Shown: piece after piece, positions 52,685-61,336 of the stretch
Layout of the letters: every line of letters begins with the position of its first letter
Numbering within the stretch: position 1 is the first letter of the stretch
Source: Bacteroidaceae bacterium
GTDB lineage: Bacteria > Bacteroidota > Bacteroidia > Bacteroidales > Bacteroidaceae
Direction: 5' to 3'
Assembly (NCBI GenBank): GCA_017524545.1
Contig: JAFXVN010000076.1
Coordinates: 1-64,000 of the forward strand
DNA: 64,000 nt
Notes under the pieces: model-generated
What the model was told of the DNA's origin: nothing
The model's database searches: none
What the model saw: only the letters and a program-made list of their open reading frames with translations
Made by a program: the position numbers and the translations under genes

Positions 52685-52987
52685 TTATTGTACGGAAATC
52701 TTGCGTACAATCTTGCCAACCTTGATGAGGTAGCAACCCTTGGAAAGATTCAGGGCGAAGGTCTTGTCCGCGCTGTCGATACGGATGGTAGCAACCTTGG
52801 CTCCTGTCAGGTTGAAGACTTCCATCACTTCGCCGTTGGCACCGACAATGTGGACATTGCCGCCGGTGATGCTGAGGGTGATGCCCGAAACGCTCATTTC
52901 GATGCCGTCACGCTCGGTCTGAGCCTGCATGGAAATGGGGGCAAAAGCCATCGCCAAAGTGAGTGCTATGATGAAAATCTTCTTCAT
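52685..52987 (-). CDS. Mini secreted protein consisting mainly of a T9SS type A-like C-terminal domain
   Basis: A 100-residue protein with a signal peptide (MKKIFIIALTLAMAFAPISMQAQ, 1-23). The remaining 77 residues are almost only a sorting-domain-like beta sandwich: VMEVFNLTGAKVATIRIDS, FALNLSKGCYLIKVGKIVRKISVQ. No cargo domain is present. It could be a free competitor, a signal for the downstream sigma factor, or a remnant. Clear promoter at 53006-53036. Confidence 0.75.
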   Translation of the reverse strand: MKKIFIIALTLAMAFAPISMQAQTERDGIEMSVSGITLSITGGNVHIVGANGEVMEVFNLTGAKVATIRIDSADKTFALNLSKGCYLIKVGKIVRKISVQ

Positions 52988-53005
52988 TTCCTATATAATT
53001 CGATG

Positions 53006-53036
53006 CAAAGATACGGATTTTATTTCATTCCTGCAA
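53006..53036 (-). promoter_or_regulatory. Promoter of the mini-CTD/sigma/anti-sigma/Spy unit
   Basis: On the minus strand TTGC (53033-53036), 19 bp, TATCTTTG (53006-53013); the start codon follows 18 bp later after AGGAA. Confidence 0.75.
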
Positions 53037-53132
53037 GCTTTTATGCGAAAAAATGCCCTTTTGCCTAAGAAAAGTGCCAAAACAGTCTGTTGGCATAGCT
53101 TTCTGTACAGCAATAATTATAAAACAACGGAT

Positions 53133-53200
53133 TTCACGCATTTCACGGATTTAAGTGCTAATGATAATCAGCAAGTAAGATAATCCGTGAAATACGTGAA
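53133..53200. repeat. Inverted repeat (TTCACGNATTTCACGGATT type)
   Basis: The arms 53133-53151 and 53182-53200 are complementary over 19 bp with one mismatch, 30 bp apart. It is of the same style as the large repeat at 1119-1295. Confidence 0.85.
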
Positions 53201-53210
53201 TACACAAATG

Positions 53211-53250
53211 AAGAAGGCCTTCTCCCCTATCCCGGGCAGAAGGCCTTCTT
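53211..53250 (-). terminator. Hairpin terminator of the galactose operon
   Basis: AAGAAGGCCTTCT (53211-53223) and AGAAGGCCTTCTT (53238-53250) pair perfectly; each arm is itself nearly palindromic (AGAAGGCCTTCT). It lies 45 bp after the SGLT stop codon, with a modest T-rich tail on the minus strand. Confidence 0.7.
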
Positions 53251-53294
53251 TGAACCTGAATCGGGTTGAAGCCTACAGGGTGGTAGGGAAGGCT

Positions 53295-54989
53295 TTACCA
53301 GAAATAAGCATAGAATGCCACGGTGATGCCGATAATGATAATTGTGTGGATGACGTCCCAATGGTTCCAGCTGGCACGGGTGGCGGCAATCTGTTCGGGG
53401 GTTGAGGTGCCGAATACCAATCCCTGTATCTTCTGTGCGTCGGGAGCTTTGGTACAGAGGGAAACAACAATTACCACGAGACAGCAGACAACAAGCATCA
53501 CGCCGCAGAAGAACAGCCAGTTGAAGTCGTAAAACACAGCTTTGAACCAGTTGTCGGTTGCGTCAGTAACGTTGCTGTAATAGACTTTTGCACCAAGACG
53601 CGTCAAGCCAATAATGATACCTGAGAGCAAGCCCCACTGACCACCTTTTGCAGAGGCACGCTTCCATGTGATACCCAACAGGAAGGCTGCTGCAATACCA
53701 GGTGCAAGCACGCTTTGAACGTCCTGTAGGTAGTTGTATAGCACGTTGCCCACACTGCGCATAATGGGAATCCAAAGGATGCCGAGAATCACGATAACAA
53801 CGGTAGCGATTTGTCCGATGCGAACCAAGCTCTTCTCGCTGGTCTGGGGTTTCAATCGCTTCCAGAAGTCGATGGTAAATAGCATAGCAGAACTATTGAA
53901 CAGAGAGGCGAGCGAAGACATCAGGGCTGCAAGGATGCCGCAAACCACCAGACCTTTCACGCCTGCTGGCAGTATCTTAGCTACGAGGGTAGGGAAGGCA
54001 GCATCAGCATTTGGAGTTCCGTCTTCGAGCAAAGGCAGGAAAGCGGCTCCTGCTCCCATACTCTTCTGATGAAGTGCCAAGGCTATCATGCCTGGAATGA
54101 GGAACAGGAACACGGGCAACAACTTCAGATATGCTCCGAAGATTGTACCGCGACGGCTCTCTTTCTCGTTCTTACCAGAGAGGACACGCTGCACGATATA
54201 TTGGTCGGTACACCAATACCAGAAGCCAATAACGGCAGAACCAATCAACGCTCCGAGCCACGGATACTGCGGGTCGCTATTGGAGCGCATCAAGTGAATC
54301 ATCGAACCTGTTGCGCCTTCGTAGTTGGGCTTCACGTCGCAGTATTGCAGCATCTGGTCCCAACTGCCGATTGCCTTCAGGCCCAAAACAAGGATGATGA
54401 GCGAGCCGAGCAGCAGGATAGGTGTCTGAAGTACTGATGTGTAGAGCACGGACTTCATTCCTCCGAGAATGGTATAGATGGCCGTGATGAGCACAAGGCC
54501 AATAGCTGCTATCCAGAAGAAATCGATGCCCCAAAGTTCCTTAATGCCAAAGACTTGCTGGAAAACGAGACCGCCAGCATAAACCGTAACAGCCACCTTC
54601 GTCAGCACATAGCTAATCAACGAAATAACCGAGAGTATGGTGCGGCTTTGGGTGTTGTAGCGACGTTCCAAAAACTCGGGCATAGTATATACCATAGAGC
54701 GCGTGTAGAAAGGCACGAACACCCATCCGAGTATCAGAATCATCCATCCCTGCATCTCCCAGTGAGCCATAGCCATACCAGAGGAAGCACCGGCACCAGC
54801 CAACCCGATGAGGTGTTCTGAGCCGATGTTTGAAGCGAAAATGGATGCACCGATAGCAATCCATGTTGCATCCTTGCCGCCAAGGAAATAGTCTGCAGAA
54901 TTGTCGTTCTTCTGCGAAACGACCCATAGAACAATGCCAACCAGCGCACAGCAGAAAATGCCAATGACAATCCAGTCTAATAATGCCAT
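53295..54989 (-). CDS. Sodium/galactose-type symporter (SGLT family)
   Basis: A 564-residue SSS-family carrier with about 14 membrane helices. SADYFLGGKDATWIAIGASIFASNIGSEHLIGLAGAGASSG is the conserved first core helix with the Na+-binding segment of vSGLT-like proteins, and FWYWCTDQYIVQRVLSGKNEKESRRGTIFGAYLKLLPVF the hallmark around helices 6-8. The operon with galK, galM and a sugar permease supports galactose as substrate. Last gene of the operon. Confidence 0.9.
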   Translation of the reverse strand: MALLDWIVIGIFCCALVGIVLWVVSQKNDNSADYFLGGKDATWIAIGASIFASNIGSEHLIGLAGAGASSGMAMAHWEMQGWMILILGWVFVPFYTRSMVYTMPEFLERRYNTQSRTILSVISLISYVLTKVAVTVYAGGLVFQQVFGIKELWGIDFFWIAAIGLVLITAIYTILGGMKSVLYTSVLQTPILLLGSLIILVLGLKAIGSWDQMLQYCDVKPNYEGATGSMIHLMRSNSDPQYPWLGALIGSAVIGFWYWCTDQYIVQRVLSGKNEKESRRGTIFGAYLKLLPVFLFLIPGMIALALHQKSMGAGAAFLPLLEDGTPNADAAFPTLVAKILPAGVKGLVVCGILAALMSSLASLFNSSAMLFTIDFWKRLKPQTSEKSLVRIGQIATVVIVILGILWIPIMRSVGNVLYNYLQDVQSVLAPGIAAAFLLGITWKRASAKGGQWGLLSGIIIGLTRLGAKVYYSNVTDATDNWFKAVFYDFNWLFFCGVMLVVCCLVVIVVSLCTKAPDAQKIQGLVFGTSTPEQIAATRASWNHWDVIHTIIIIGITVAFYAYFW

Positions 54990-55076
54990 AATTGAAAAGT
55001 TAAAAGTTTAAAAGGTGAAAAGGTAAAAAACTCTTCACCTCTTCACCTTTTCAATTTTTTAATTTTTCACCTTTTG
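54990..55076. repeat. Short-unit array between SGLT and galK
   Basis: Units of 7-9 bp (TTAAAAG, TGAAAAGG, then the complementary CTCTTCACC, TTTTCAA types) fill the junction and can form a hairpin. Phase is less regular than in the true heptad arrays. Confidence 0.65.
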
Positions 55077-56237
55077 TTAGCAGAGCTTGCGTGCACCGTC
55101 GCCAATGACTACGTCGATGATGATGGGCTTCTTGCCGTACTTCTGCTCGAACTTCTCTACAACCACCTTCTTGAAGTTGGGTGCCAGTTCGTCGGCCACG
55201 AGGTTGATGGTGCAGCCGCCAAAGCCGCCGCCCATAATGCGCGAACCTGTTACACCGCATTCCTTGGCAACGTCGTTGAGGAAGTCAAGCTCTTCACAGC
55301 TTACCTCATATTCCTTGGAGAGGCCGTAGTGGGTGTCGTACATCATCTGTCCCACCTTCTCGTAGTCGTCGATTTCGAGGGCTTCACAGACAGCAAGCAC
55401 GCGAACAACTTCGCCGATGACGTAGCGGGCGCGCTTGTACTCAGCTCCCGTAATCTCGTCCTTCACCTCGTCGAGCATTTCCATTGTGGCATCGCGCAGG
55501 CTCTCCACTTCGGGGTGCTTCTTAGCGATGATTTCTGCTACATGCTCGCACTGGAGGCGACGCTCGTTATAGGGACTGCCCTTCAGCTCGTGCTTTACGC
55601 AACTGTTGACCAGTACAAGCTGGTAGCCCTTTGGATGCCAGGGGAAGTATTCGATTTCACCATTGCGGCAATCCATACGCATGAGATGGCCGGCTTTGCC
55701 GAGGCAAGAAATGGCCTGGTCCATGATGCCGCAGTTTACGCCAATGTACTTGTGCTCAGTGCGCTGACCAACGCGGGCAAGTTCCATGCGGTCAATCTTA
55801 TTGTTGCCGAAAAGGTCGTTCAGGCCGTAGGCGTAAGTGCTTTCGAGGGCAGCACTTGAACTCATGCCTGCACCAAGAGGCACATCGCCTGCAAAAGCTG
55901 TGTTGAAGCCTTCTACGGGAACTCCGAGAGCCATCATTTCGCGACAAACGCCATAGATGTAGCGTGCCCATGTAGCGGTAGGACCTTGCTCGTCGTCGAT
56001 TGAGAACTGTACGCGATCCTTGAGGTCGATGCTGTAAGCATCCACGATGCGCGTGCCGTTGGGCTTGATTTCTGCAATCATTCCCTGCTCTACGGCACCT
56101 GGAAATACATAGCCGTTGTTATAGTCTGTGTGTTCGCCAATGAGGTTGATGCGGCCAGGAGAGGCATAAACGGAGCCTGTCGTGCCGTCGAAGTGCTTGA
56201 TGAAACGACTTCTTACGTCGTCGATAGTTAATTTCAT
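55077..56237 (-). CDS. galK: Galactokinase
   Basis: A 386-residue GHMP kinase. GRINLIGEHTDYNNGYVFPGAV is the galactokinase signature, PLGAGMSSSAALESTYAYGL the ATP-binding loop, and GSRIMGGGFGGCTINLV motif 3. It makes galactose-1-phosphate for the Leloir pathway; galT and galE are not in the window. The start codon at 56237 lies in an AATTGTT-type heptamer array. Confidence 0.97.
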   Translation of the reverse strand: MKLTIDDVRSRFIKHFDGTTGSVYASPGRINLIGEHTDYNNGYVFPGAVEQGMIAEIKPNGTRIVDAYSIDLKDRVQFSIDDEQGPTATWARYIYGVCREMMALGVPVEGFNTAFAGDVPLGAGMSSSAALESTYAYGLNDLFGNNKIDRMELARVGQRTEHKYIGVNCGIMDQAISCLGKAGHLMRMDCRNGEIEYFPWHPKGYQLVLVNSCVKHELKGSPYNERRLQCEHVAEIIAKKHPEVESLRDATMEMLDEVKDEITGAEYKRARYVIGEVVRVLAVCEALEIDDYEKVGQMMYDTHYGLSKEYEVSCEELDFLNDVAKECGVTGSRIMGGGFGGCTINLVADELAPNFKKVVVEKFEQKYGKKPIIIDVVIGDGARKLC

Positions 56238-56270
56238 AATTATATTAATTGTTAATTTTTAATTGTTTTA
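56233..56270. repeat. Heptamer array joining the MFS permease and galK genes
   Basis: TTCATAA, TTATATT, AATTGTT, AATTTTT, AATTGTT in 7-bp phase. It spans exactly from the galK start codon (56235-56237) to the permease stop codon (56268-56270). Confidence 0.82.
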
Positions 56271-57551
56271 GTCCACTTTAATGTCCTTGTTGACGTTCTT
56301 GCTGCCAATTGTGGCGAAGAAGAGAATGTAGGCAACCATTGCAACCTGCAACCAGTAGCTGGGGATGGTGCCTGTGCTCTTGGCGATGATGTCCTGAAGC
56401 CAGGGCATAAGTCCACCGCCTACGACCATCATCATAAAGATACCGGAAGCAGCCTCTGTATATTTGCCGAGACCTTCGACAGAGAGGTTGAAGATGCCAC
56501 CCCACATAATGGATGTGCAGAGACCGCAAGCTGCAAGGCAGAAGACCTTGACGGGAATGTCGTGTCCCTTGAACTCCGTAGCAACACTTTCGGGCAAGAA
56601 GATTGCAGCAAGCAGCAAGCAGAGAGCAACGGTGGAGACGCAGGTCATCTGAGCCTTAGTGCTGATTTTGCCGCTGATGAATGTAGAGCTGAAACGTCCG
56701 ATGAGCATCATGAACCAGTAGCTTGCAGCCAAAGTTCCGCCAATGGCAGCAGAGCCTTCGAAGCCCATGTTCGTCACATAGAAATTCAGGTGCATGGGGA
56801 TACCAATCTCAATACCTACATAGAAGAAGATTGCGATAACGCCGAATATCAGATGACGGAAGCGCAAAGCACCCTTCATGCTGTTCATCAGAGAACCGCT
56901 GTCGCCAAAGTTGGGTTCAGGAATGGCAACGAAATAGATGATGCAGAAAGAGATGGCGAAGACTGCCATACCGATGAACAACAGCGGAGAAACGTCCGAC
57001 ATACTGGTGTTCTCAGTAACGGTACCCACGAGGATACCTGCCAGCATAGGTGTAAGGGTTGCGGTCAAAGAATTCAGCGTACCGCCAACCTGAATGAGCT
57101 GGTTGCCTTTGTTGCCACCACCGCCCAGCATGTTCAGCATGGGGTTTACAACGGTATTCAACATGCAGACACAGAAGCCGCAGACGAGGGCGCCGAACAG
57201 GTAGATGTATAGGTTCAGAGCGATGGGCTGGCCATTCATCTCATTCACCAGAACATCGTCGCCATAGATGCTGGAGCAGTACTGTAGGGCGAGGCCGATG
57301 ATGCCGACAACGAGGGCAGCGAGGGCGGTCTTCTTGTAGCCAATCTTCTTGAGGAGCATACCCGATGGGATACCCATGAACAGGTAGGCAGTGAAGTTCA
57401 TCAGGTTGCCCCATGAAGCGGCAAAGTCGTACTTGAAGCCCCAGATGTTGCCAAAGGGTGCTCCCATGTTTGTTACGAAGCTAATCATCGCGAAGATGAA
57501 ACACATCGTGATAATAGCAACAACATTGCTATTTGATTTTGTTTGTGACAT
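56268..57551 (-). CDS. gluP: Sugar MFS permease (FHS/GluP family)
   Basis: A 427-residue transporter with 12 membrane helices of the fucose/glucose/galactose:H+ symporter family. NTVVNPMLNMLGGGGNKGNQLIQVGGTLNSLTATLTPMLAG contains the family's conserved helix 4-5 region. Between galM and galK it most likely imports galactose or glucose, giving the operon two different entry carriers (H+- and Na+-coupled). Confidence 0.88.
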   Translation of the reverse strand: MSQTKSNSNVVAIITMCFIFAMISFVTNMGAPFGNIWGFKYDFAASWGNLMNFTAYLFMGIPSGMLLKKIGYKKTALAALVVGIIGLALQYCSSIYGDDVLVNEMNGQPIALNLYIYLFGALVCGFCVCMLNTVVNPMLNMLGGGGNKGNQLIQVGGTLNSLTATLTPMLAGILVGTVTENTSMSDVSPLLFIGMAVFAISFCIIYFVAIPEPNFGDSGSLMNSMKGALRFRHLIFGVIAIFFYVGIEIGIPMHLNFYVTNMGFEGSAAIGGTLAASYWFMMLIGRFSSTFISGKISTKAQMTCVSTVALCLLLAAIFLPESVATEFKGHDIPVKVFCLAACGLCTSIMWGGIFNLSVEGLGKYTEAASGIFMMMVVGGGLMPWLQDIIAKSTGTIPSYWLQVAMVAYILFFATIGSKNVNKDIKVD

Positions 57552-57591
57552 AATTTTGAATTTTGAATTAATAAAATTTGAATTTGTTTTA
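57549..57591. repeat. Heptamer array (AATTTTG-type) joining galM and the permease gene
   Basis: AATTTTG twice, AATTAAT, then AATTTG variants. It contains the permease start codon at one end and touches the galM stop codon (57589-57591) at the other. Confidence 0.78.
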
Positions 57592-58671
57592 ATATTCTAC
57601 ACCGAACTTATAGATTGTCTTTTGTCTGTATATTTCGCCAGCTTTGAGGATGGTGCTGGGGAAGTAGGGATGATTGGGGGAGTCGGGGAAGTGCTGTGCC
57701 TCGAAGCAGAGGGCGCTGTACTTCGGATAGGTTGCGCCGCCGTTGCCTGCGAAACCACTGTGCCAGTTCGAGCTATAGAACTGTACGCCCGGCTCTGTTG
57801 TCCACATTTCCAGCTTGCGTCCGCTGTTAGGTTCAACGCACTTCACAGCATAGCTGAGTTCGCCTGGCTCACGTTTGTTCAGCACATAGCAGTGGTCGTA
57901 GCCTGTGCCGTTGACAATCTGCTGGCAGCTGGTATCGCCGATGCGCTCGCCCACAGCATGAGGCTCGCGGAAGTCGAAGGGAGTGCCTTCCACCTTCAGA
58001 ATCTCGCCTGTCGGGATGCTTGTCTCGTCGATGGGGACGAAGAAGTCGGCGTTGATGGTCAGGATGTTGTTGAGGGCCTCGGGCGTCGGATTGGCAATGC
58101 CTGCCAGCGAGAAGAAGCCGTGACTGGTCATGTTGACCGGAGTCTTCTTGTTGGTCGTGCCGCGATAGTCGATGATGAGTTCATCGTCCTCCGTAAGGCT
58201 GTACTTCACGTTCATGTGCAGTTCGCCGGGGAAGCCCTCTTCATAATATGCAGAAATGTAGCGAAGCACCAACTCGTGCTCGTTGATTTGTTCGGCATCC
58301 CACACACGGGCATGGAAGCCGGTGGGACCTCCGTGAAGGTGGTTGGGGCCGTTGTTGACAGCAAGGCTGTAGTCCTTGCCATTCATCGTGAAATGTCCCT
58401 TGGCGATGCGGTTGCCGTAGCGTCCGACAAGCGTCGAAAGGAAGGGCTCGGGACTGTTTATCATGTTCTGAATGCTGTCATGTCCCTGAATAACATTGGC
58501 CATCTTGCCTTCCCTGTCGGGAGCCATGATGGCCATGATAGCACCTCCGTAGTTGGTGATGCAGACTTCCATTCCGTTGCTGTTCGTCAGTGTGAAGAGG
58601 TCGGTCTCCTTACCCTGTACAACAGCTTGAAAGTTCTCTCTTTTCAGTCCTGAAATAAGTACTTTGTCCAT
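57589..58671 (-). CDS. galM: Aldose 1-epimerase (galactose mutarotase)
   Basis: A 360-residue cytosolic mutarotase. NGPNHLHGGPTGFHARVW holds the first active-site histidine, MTSHGFFSLAG the second region (N-M-T-x-H), and the Glu in CFEAQHFPDSPNHP the base. It supplies alpha-galactose to GalK. First gene of the operon galM-gluP-galK-SGLT, with a perfect promoter upstream. Confidence 0.95.
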   Translation of the reverse strand: MDKVLISGLKRENFQAVVQGKETDLFTLTNSNGMEVCITNYGGAIMAIMAPDREGKMANVIQGHDSIQNMINSPEPFLSTLVGRYGNRIAKGHFTMNGKDYSLAVNNGPNHLHGGPTGFHARVWDAEQINEHELVLRYISAYYEEGFPGELHMNVKYSLTEDDELIIDYRGTTNKKTPVNMTSHGFFSLAGIANPTPEALNNILTINADFFVPIDETSIPTGEILKVEGTPFDFREPHAVGERIGDTSCQQIVNGTGYDHCYVLNKREPGELSYAVKCVEPNSGRKLEMWTTEPGVQFYSSNWHSGFAGNGGATYPKYSALCFEAQHFPDSPNHPYFPSTILKAGEIYRQKTIYKFGVEY

Positions 58672-58704
58672 AGGCGTTATAGTTTTTTATGGTGAAATTC
58701 CTTG

Positions 58705-58735
58705 CAAATCTACAAAAAAAAAACTTCACCTCAAA
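58705..58735 (-). promoter_or_regulatory. Promoter of the galactose operon
   Basis: On the minus strand TTTG (58732-58735), 19-bp spacer containing a T10 run, TAGATTTG (58705-58712). An exact match to the Bacteroidetes -33/-7 consensus. No operator-like palindrome is obvious. Confidence 0.88.
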
Positions 58736-58782
58736 GGAAAAACAAGAAAAACTGCCTATTTGATGCTAAAAAGCAGAATCTG

Positions 58783-59835
58783 CTACTTCTTTCTGAGTTT
58801 GCGGAGAAGCTCCCTGTTGATGGTACTGATGCGGCGCTGACCTTCCTTGAAGTCGGCGCGAATGTCGGCACCGATGTTTGTAAGTTCCTCGTTCACATCG
58901 TGATAGAAATCGGTAAAAGTGCGGAGTAGGGGAGGGAGGTAGGGCTGCTCGCTGGTGTTGACCACCATACGGATGCCTTTCGGAATCAGTCTCACATCCA
59001 GCTCCTCGCCAGCTTGCTTCGGGTCGCCGTCGAAATGAATAACACCCGGTGCAGAGCGTTTGATGTGCAGATGCTGGCAGCGGAACGAACGGATGCGACT
59101 GTTGCTGGTGATGGTCTTGTTGAAGAGCTGAATAGCTATCTGCGGTGCCTCCAGGACGGTGAAGGGTTCCATCAGCGTGACATCCATCAGGCCGTCGCTC
59201 ATGCTGGCATGAGGTGCGATATAGACATTGTTGCCATACTGGCTGGCGTTGGCGCAGGCAATAAGGAAGGCCTGATAGACCTGCCGCTCTCCGTCAACCG
59301 TAATCTCGTAAGTATCGGGCTTGTACTTCAAACCCTCCTTCAGCGTATTCTCTATGTAGGTGAGCAGTCCGCGACGGCCAGCCTTGGCAAAACGGTCACT
59401 GATGAAGGCATCGAAACCCACACCGCAAGTGCAGAAAAAAGGCTCCTGGTCAATCATGCCAAAGTCCAGCTGCTCAATCTTGCAGTCGGCAAGGACACGA
59501 AGGGCGCCTTCCGGACTCATGGGGATATAGAGATGCCGGGCCAGACCGTTGCCGCTGCCGCAGGGGATGATGCCCAAAGCGGTATCTGTATGTATCAGCC
59601 GACGTGCCACCTCATTGACCGTGCCATCGCCGCCTACGGCCACCACAACGTCCATGCCCTGCGCTATTGCTTCGTCTGCAAACTCGGCAGCGTGGCCTTT
59701 GCGCTCTGTCTTGCGTATGATCCATTCAAACCGACTGCTATCCAAAAACTCTGGGATAAGGTCGATGATGTGCCCCTTGTCCGAAGTACCCGAAATGGGG
59801 TTTACAATGAATACTATTTTTGTCCGCTTCTCCAT
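58783..59835 (-). CDS. Diacylglycerol/sphingolipid kinase-family lipid kinase
   Basis: A 350-residue protein of the YegS/BmrU/DAGK family: KIVFIVNPISGTSDKG (motif A) and VAVGGDGTVNEVARRL (the GGDGT nucleotide loop), then a beta-rich lipid-binding half (IIPCGSGNGLARHL, FDAFISDRFAK). It phosphorylates a lipid hydroxyl at the membrane. It diverges from the serine palmitoyltransferase gene across 176 bp, so a sphingoid base or ceramide is a plausible substrate. The leader is about 8 nt long. Confidence 0.9.
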   Translation of the reverse strand: MEKRTKIVFIVNPISGTSDKGHIIDLIPEFLDSSRFEWIIRKTERKGHAAEFADEAIAQGMDVVVAVGGDGTVNEVARRLIHTDTALGIIPCGSGNGLARHLYIPMSPEGALRVLADCKIEQLDFGMIDQEPFFCTCGVGFDAFISDRFAKAGRRGLLTYIENTLKEGLKYKPDTYEITVDGERQVYQAFLIACANASQYGNNVYIAPHASMSDGLMDVTLMEPFTVLEAPQIAIQLFNKTITSNSRIRSFRCQHLHIKRSAPGVIHFDGDPKQAGEELDVRLIPKGIRMVVNTSEQPYLPPLLRTFTDFYHDVNEELTNIGADIRADFKEGQRRISTINRELLRKLRKK

Positions 59836-59846
59836 ATTTTGCGCTG

Positions 59847-59854
59847 CAAAGGTA
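59847..59854 (-). promoter_or_regulatory. Promoter -7 box of the lipid kinase gene
   Basis: TACCTTTG on the minus strand, 11 bp before the start codon. The composite heptamer array begins 7 bp upstream. Confidence 0.72.
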
Positions 59855-59860
59855 CAAAAA

Positions 59861-59958
59861 AGATTAGAGATTATGGATTATTGCATAGGGAAAAAGAGCA
59901 AAAATAACAGGTAAACAAATAATTCTTCACTCTTCACTCTTCACTTTTCACTTTTTTT
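59861..59958. repeat. Fourteen-heptad composite array between lipid kinase and serine palmitoyltransferase genes
   Basis: Fourteen 7-bp units in a single phase: AGATTAG-like (3), TGCATAG, GGAAAAA, GAGCAAA, AATAACA, GGTAAAC, AAATAAT, TCTTCAC (3), TTTTCAC, T7. The first nine parallel the array at 29572-29634. Confidence 0.93.
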
Positions 59959-59960
59959 TG

Positions 59961-59968
59961 TACCTTTG
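59961..59968 (+). promoter_or_regulatory. Promoter -7 box of the serine palmitoyltransferase gene
   Basis: TACCTTTG directly after the heptamer array; the start codon follows 43 bp later. The -33 position falls in TCTTCAC repeats without a TTTG. Confidence 0.72.
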
Positions 59969-60011
59969 CACCAAAATTTAGCCCCCTATGCGGGCTTACT
60001 TATAAAATTAT

Positions 60012-61199
60012 ATGGGATTATTACAAGACAGATGTGCCAAATACACGCTCCCTCAGGAGTTCATGGCACAGGGTATTTACCCTTATTTCAGAGAAATAGA
60101 AGGCAAACAGGGCACAGAGGTCATCATGGAAGGCCGTCGTGTGCTGATGTTTGGTTCCAATGCCTATACAGGTCTGACCGGCGACCAGCGTATCATTGAT
60201 GCAGGTTGCGCTGCCATGCAGAAGTACGGCAGCGGATGCGCCGGCAGCCGTTTCCTCAACGGTACGCTCGACATTCATGTCCAGCTCGAAAAGGAACTGG
60301 CTGAGTTCGTAGGTAAGGACGAGGCCCTCTGCTTTGCCACAGGATTCACAGTCAACAGCGGTGTCATCAGCCAACTGGTTGACCGCAACGACTATGTCAT
60401 TTGCGACGACCGCGACCATGCCAGCATCGTCGATGGCCGCCGCCTGAGCTTCGCCACACAGCTCAAGTACAAGCACAACGACATGGAGGAACTTGAGAAG
60501 ATGATTCAGAAGTGCGAACCCGACCGCGTCAAGCTCGTTGTCGTGGACGGCGTGTTCAGCATGGAAGGCGACCTCTGCAAACTTCCCGAAATCGTTGAGC
60601 TGAAGAAGAAATACAAGAATGTCGCCATTATGGTTGACGAAGCTCACGGCATCGGTGTCTTCGGCAAACAGGGTCGCGGTGTTTGCGACCACTTCGGACT
60701 GACCAAGGAAGTTGACCTCATCATGGGAACCTTCTCCAAGAGCCTCGCTTCAATTGGCGGCTTCATTGCTGCCGACAGCAGTGTCATCAACTGGTTGCGC
60801 CATACCGTTCGCACATACATCTTCAGCGCAAGCTGCACACCAGCAGCAACCGCTGCGGCTCGCGAAGCCCTGCACATCATACAGCAGGAGCCTGAGCGAC
60901 TGGAAGCACTTTGGAGTGTCACCAACTATGCCTTGAAGCGTTTCCGCGAAGAAGGCTTTGAGATTGGCGACACGGAGAGCCCCATCATTCCGCTCTATGT
61001 GCGCAACACGGACAAAACCTTCATGGCTGTGGCCAAAGCTTTCAACGAGGGCGTATTCATCAACCCAGTCATTCCGCCGGCCTGTGCGCCTCAGGACACA
61101 CTCGTACGCTATGCACTCATGGCAACCCATACACGCGAACAGGTTGACGAATCTGTTGAGAAGCTGAAAAAGGTTTTCAAGGAACTGGAGATTATCTAA
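60012..61199 (+). CDS. spt: Serine palmitoyltransferase (alpha-oxoamine synthase)
   Basis: A 395-residue PLP enzyme. GTFSKSLASIGGFI carries the PLP lysine, VDEAHGIGVFG the Asp-His pair, and GSGCAGSRFLNGTLDIHVQLEKELAEF is shared with Bacteroides SPT and related KBL/BioF enzymes. It condenses serine with an acyl-CoA to 3-ketosphinganine, the first step of bacterial sphingolipid synthesis. 2-amino-3-ketobutyrate CoA ligase is the main alternative, but the MGLLQDRCAKY start and its lipid-kinase neighbour favour SPT. Confidence 0.88.
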   Translation: MGLLQDRCAKYTLPQEFMAQGIYPYFREIEGKQGTEVIMEGRRVLMFGSNAYTGLTGDQRIIDAGCAAMQKYGSGCAGSRFLNGTLDIHVQLEKELAEFVGKDEALCFATGFTVNSGVISQLVDRNDYVICDDRDHASIVDGRRLSFATQLKYKHNDMEELEKMIQKCEPDRVKLVVVDGVFSMEGDLCKLPEIVELKKKYKNVAIMVDEAHGIGVFGKQGRGVCDHFGLTKEVDLIMGTFSKSLASIGGFIAADSSVINWLRHTVRTYIFSASCTPAATAAAREALHIIQQEPERLEALWSVTNYALKRFREEGFEIGDTESPIIPLYVRNTDKTFMAVAKAFNEGVFINPVIPPACAPQDTLVRYALMATHTREQVDESVEKLKKVFKELEII

Positions 61200-61220
61200 G
61201 TCAACAATAAGTTACAAAAT

Positions 61221-61262
61221 AAAGGCAATGCTCACTTCACGACAAGTAAACATTGCCTTTAT
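61221..61262 (+). terminator. Terminator of the serine palmitoyltransferase gene
   Basis: AAAGGCAATG (61221-61230) and CATTGCCTTT (61251-61260) form a perfect 10-bp stem with an A-run before and T/A-rich sequence after. Confidence 0.8.
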
Positions 61263-61336
61263 ATATATAATAATGTATATACGCTCAGCGAAGTGCTAAT
61301 GGACGTTATGTTTAGTAACAACAGCAAGCAACAACA

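Larger units (their letters stand above)
52988..53294. other. Intergenic region between the mini-CTD and SGLT genes (307 bp)
   Basis: It contains the mini-CTD promoter, a 19-bp inverted repeat (53133-53151 with 53182-53200) and a second strong hairpin (53211-53250). No ORF is supported. Confidence 0.65.
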
